Below are positions 3,705 to 5,127 of a stretch of 5,127 nucleotides of DNA, piece after piece. The first letter of the stretch is position 1, and every line of letters begins with the position of its first letter. The notes beneath the pieces were generated by a model. That model was not told where the DNA came from and did not search any database. It saw only the letters and a program-made list of their open reading frames with translations. Origin of the DNA: CAYPQL01 sp964412905 (lineage in GTDB: Bacteria > Patescibacteriota > Minisyncoccia > JAHIHE01 > JAGLIN01). Where the stretch lies: assembly GCA_964412905.1 (NCBI GenBank), contig CAYPQL010000064.1, forward strand, positions 1 through 5,127, given 5' to 3'. Both the position numbers and the translations under genes were made by a program.

Positions 3705-3992
3705 TTATTTTAACACTCGTCTTAATCTCTGATAAAAATTTTCTCTTGCGCCGACCAAAACAATGTCTATTCTTTTTTCGTTTTCTATGATTCTGTAAGC
3801 GATTCTATAATGGACATTGTTTAGCTTAAAATGAAACGACCTGCATTCGCTTAGCGGGCTTTGAAGTTTTTCGGAGTCAAAAGGATTTTTGGCGATAAAC
3901 TCCTCAGAAAGTTTTATGATCTCTCTTTTTACTTCTACTGGAAGTTTTTTGGCGGATCTTTTCGCGGAAGAAGTTATGAAAATTTTGAACAT
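3705..3992 (-). CDS. RelE/ParE-superfamily toxin
   Basis: This 95-residue protein has the full length and layout of a RelE-type mRNA interferase. It opens with a first strand and helix (MFKIFITSSAKRSAKKLP). A helix follows (VKREIIKLSEEFIAKNPF, 21-38). The central strands are RSFHFKLNNVHYRIAYRI (51-68), with the basic and aromatic residues R51, H61, R63, Y66 and R67. The last strand and tail are IDIVLVGARENFYQRLRRV (75-93), with Y87 at the usual C-terminal tyrosine position. RelE toxins cleave mRNA, usually on the ribosome. The gene begins 2 nt after the antitoxin stop codon and so is co-translated with it. It appears complete. Assignment within the superfamily (RelE, ParE or HigB-like) is not possible by eye. 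Confidence 0.85.
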   Translation of the reverse strand: MFKIFITSSAKRSAKKLPVEVKREIIKLSEEFIAKNPFDSEKLQSPLSECRSFHFKLNNVHYRIAYRIIENEKRIDIVLVGARENFYQRLRRVLK

Positions 3993-3994
3993 AA

Positions 3995-4198
3995 TTACAG
4001 TATTGATTTGATAGAATGAATTTTATTATTTTTTGATTCTTTAATTCCGCGCAATATTAAATTCCTCTCTTTCTCATTAGAAAGTATTTCTATGGTTTCC
4101 AATTCGCTCTCGGAAAAAGCGGAAATAATTTGATATGCTTCTATCGCTTTAACAAACCTTTTTTTTGTTTTTAGGTTGTCTGAAAATAATACGGGCAT
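3995..4198 (-). CDS. Antitoxin of the adjacent RelE-type toxin
   Basis: This 67-residue protein lies directly before the toxin gene (stop TAA, 2 nt, toxin ATG), the standard antitoxin-first order. It has two helical parts (KKRFVKAIEAYQIISAF, residues 12-28, and SELETIEILSNEKERNLILRGIKESK, 30-55) and a short tail (KIHSIKSIL). This resembles the Phd/RelB-like small antitoxins, whose C-terminal half wraps the toxin. I do not recognise the exact family, and the call rests mainly on the neighbour. It has its own promoter 33 nt upstream. Like most antitoxins it may repress this promoter, but no operator repeat is obvious. Confidence 0.78.
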   Translation of the reverse strand: MPVLFSDNLKTKKRFVKAIEAYQIISAFSESELETIEILSNEKERNLILRGIKESKNNKIHSIKSIL

Positions 4199-4231
4199 AT
4201 TTTTAAATTAGGTTTTAATTTATCCAGTTTT

Positions 4232-4260
4232 AGTTTATCAAATTATAACAGCAGTGTCAA
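4232..4260 (-). promoter_or_regulatory. Promoter of the antitoxin-RelE operon
   Basis: TTGACA (4255-4260), 17 nt, then TAAACT (4232-4237) on the minus strand, and 33 nt to the antitoxin ATG. A TATAAT at 4243-4248 is only 7 nt from the -35 box and cannot be its partner. This is the weakest -10 box of the five. Confidence 0.7.
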
Positions 4261-4269
4261 ACGATTATG

Positions 4270-4316
4270 ATGTTGGGAAATTGGGATATAAAATCCCCTC
4301 CTTAGATAAGGAGGGG
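4270..4316. repeat. A/T tract and CCCCTCC hairpin
   Basis: GTTGGGAAATTGGGATATAA leads into a perfect hairpin with a 10-bp stem, CCCCTCCTTA (4295-4304) with TAAGGAGGGG (4307-4316). This is the same composite as at 3431-3493. It is followed by a run of TTGGAT repeats (about 4325-4353). Confidence 0.7.
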
Positions 4317-4359
4317 CGGGGGTGGTTGGATGTTGGATATTGGATATTTGGAATTTGTT

Positions 4360-4487
4360 GGTTCCATAGTTCCCGCCTCGGGACTGTGGAACCGCAAATG
4401 CAAGCCGTTGTTATTCAAATAAATTATCTGATTTATGAAATCTTGCATTTTAGGGTTCCACAGCCGCGAGGCGCGGACTATGAAACC
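4360..4487. repeat. Large palindromic element with hairpin ends
   Basis: Two 34-nt arms (4360-4393 and 4454-4487) are inverted copies with a few differences, and each arm is itself a hairpin (GGTTCCA...TGGAACC; CGCGAGGCGCG core in the right arm). The symmetry continues inward: GCAAATGCAAG (4394-4404) mirrors CTTGCATTTTAG, and ATTCAAATAAAT mirrors ATTTATGAAAT. The whole 128 nt is therefore one imperfect palindrome. It begins 17 nt after the TPR gene's stop codon and could form a structured 3' end of that transcript, though no T tract follows. It has no reading frame. Confidence 0.8.
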
Positions 4488-4504
4488 CTCGGAGTCTTCG
4501 CAAA

Positions 4505-5127
4505 TTATTTGGCTTTCAACTCTTCGATTTTAGCTTTGATTTCGCCTGAAATATCGCCTTCCCGTTCCACAAGAGCTTCCCAAATTTCAACGGCTTTTTT
4601 ATATTCTTCAACTTCTTCCAAATACGAAGCGTATTCTCTCGCCAAATTAACATCTCCCGCGGTTTTTATTACGGCGTCTTCATAAAACGCGACGATCTCC
4701 TCTTTTGTTTTCTTAGCGTCTAATTTATAAAGAAACGCCAGTTTGCTGTATGTATTAATATGTTTTGGATTTATTTCCAGCGCTTTTTGAAACGCTTTTT
4801 CCGCTTGCGCGTAATCTTGCATTTCTTGATATACCGTTCCCAGTCCGGAAAAAGCAAGAAAATTATTCGGATCTAATTCAACGCTTTTGACAAACATTTT
4901 GCAGGAATTTTCCAAGTCGTCAATATTTCTATAGAGTATCGCTAAATTAAAATATTTCTCGCCATTTTCTTCTTCGCTGTTTAGAAGATCTTTAATTTGA
5001 TTATTATATTTTTCTTTTAATTCGTCTGAAATTACCAAGCCAGTTGATTTTCTGAATTGATCTCCGCCACAAACAAATTCTTGATTATTATTTTGATTAT
5101 TGCTATTGTCGGGCGTTTTATTATTTT
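4505..5127 (-). CDS. TPR-repeat protein, 5' end outside the window
   Basis: The frame is open to the window edge, giving 206 visible residues. The first 16 or so are Asn/Gln-rich (NNKTPDNSNNQNNNQ), a likely disordered linker, followed by EFVCGGDQFRKSTGL. Counting from the Leu codon at 5038, about four tetratricopeptide repeats follow: 26-58 (YFNLAILYRNIDDLENSCKM), 60-93 (FSGLGTVYQEMQDYAQAEKA then FQKALEINP, the clearest), 94-128 and 129-161 (EYASYLEEVEEYKKAVEIWE). A charged helix ends the protein. TPRs form a helical scaffold for binding other proteins. The partner is unknown and there is no link to the toxin genes. The TTG at 5038 could be taken as a start, but the frame continues upstream without a stop, so I treat the gene as partial. 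Confidence 0.85.
   Translation of the reverse strand, partial: NNKTPDNSNNQNNNQEFVCGGDQFRKSTGLVISDELKEKYNNQIKDLLNSEEENGEKYFNLAILYRNIDDLENSCKMFVKSVELDPNNFLAFSGLGTVYQEMQDYAQAEKAFQKALEINPKHINTYSKLAFLYKLDAKKTKEEIVAFYEDAVIKTAGDVNLAREYASYLEEVEEYKKAVEIWEALVEREGDISGEIKAKIEELKAK

Noticed and set aside
1975..3712. Integron attC sites at the cassette ends
   Set aside because: The modules follow genes as attC sites do, but I find no paired RYYYAAC/GTTRRRY core sites at their ends, each unit has its own promoter, and no integrase is visible.
3493..3732. Plus-strand frame of 79 codons
   Set aside because: It covers three hairpins and a terminator module and is explained by the repeats.
4243..4248. TATAAT as -10 box of the antitoxin-RelE promoter
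   Set aside because: It is only 7 nt from the TTGACA. TAAACT at 17 nt gives the standard spacing and the 33-nt leader seen at the other genes.
4254..4685. Plus-strand frame of 143 codons
   Set aside because: It covers the palindromic element and then runs antisense to the TPR gene.
5036..5038. TTG as start codon of the TPR protein
   Set aside because: The frame stays open for the 29 codons to the window edge and there is no promoter with the local signature upstream of it.

Overview
The window is AT-rich DNA with very small genes, all readable on the minus strand. The spaces between genes are packed with palindromic repeats. A 10-N assembly gap (987-996), the small toxin-antitoxin-type proteins, the lack of Shine-Dalgarno sites and the style of the repeats suggest a metagenome-assembled genome of a reduced bacterium, most likely of the Candidate Phyla Radiation (Parcubacteria-like). 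This is inference: no marker gene is present. TGA is used as a stop codon, so the standard bacterial code fits.

Layout in transcription order (right to left). 5127-4505: C-terminal part of a TPR protein whose start lies outside the window. 4198-3705: a complete antitoxin-RelE toxin pair. 3368-2805: a Panacea (DUF4065) antitoxin-like gene, followed at 2794-2659 by what looks like a wrecked RelE-type toxin. 2551-2108: a coiled-coil protein built of 11-residue repeats. 1770-1588: a 60-residue antitoxin-like protein, followed at 1583-1539 by a 14-codon remnant resembling the last residues of a RelE toxin. 1109-174: a three-gene operon of DUF433 antitoxin, DUF5615 PIN-like toxin and MNT-type nucleotidyltransferase.

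Each of the five transcription units whose 5' end is in the window is a self-contained cassette. Each has TTGACA - 16 or 17 nt - a -10 box (perfect TATAAT in three), then 31-33 nt, then an ATG that in four of five follows AAATAT. Four units end in related terminator modules with a CCCCCG/CGGGGG hairpin. In three of these the hairpin sits behind a conserved palindromic 3' untranslated segment. Between cassettes lie three elements with inverted-repeat ends in which each end is itself a hairpin, plus shorter hairpins and A/T tracts. A 107-130 bp direct repeat flanks the three-gene operon.

Taken together this is a unidirectional island of independently transcribed toxin-antitoxin cassettes. Two of them appear to have lost their toxin while keeping the antitoxin. 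No CRISPR array, tRNA, rRNA, transposase or integrase is visible.
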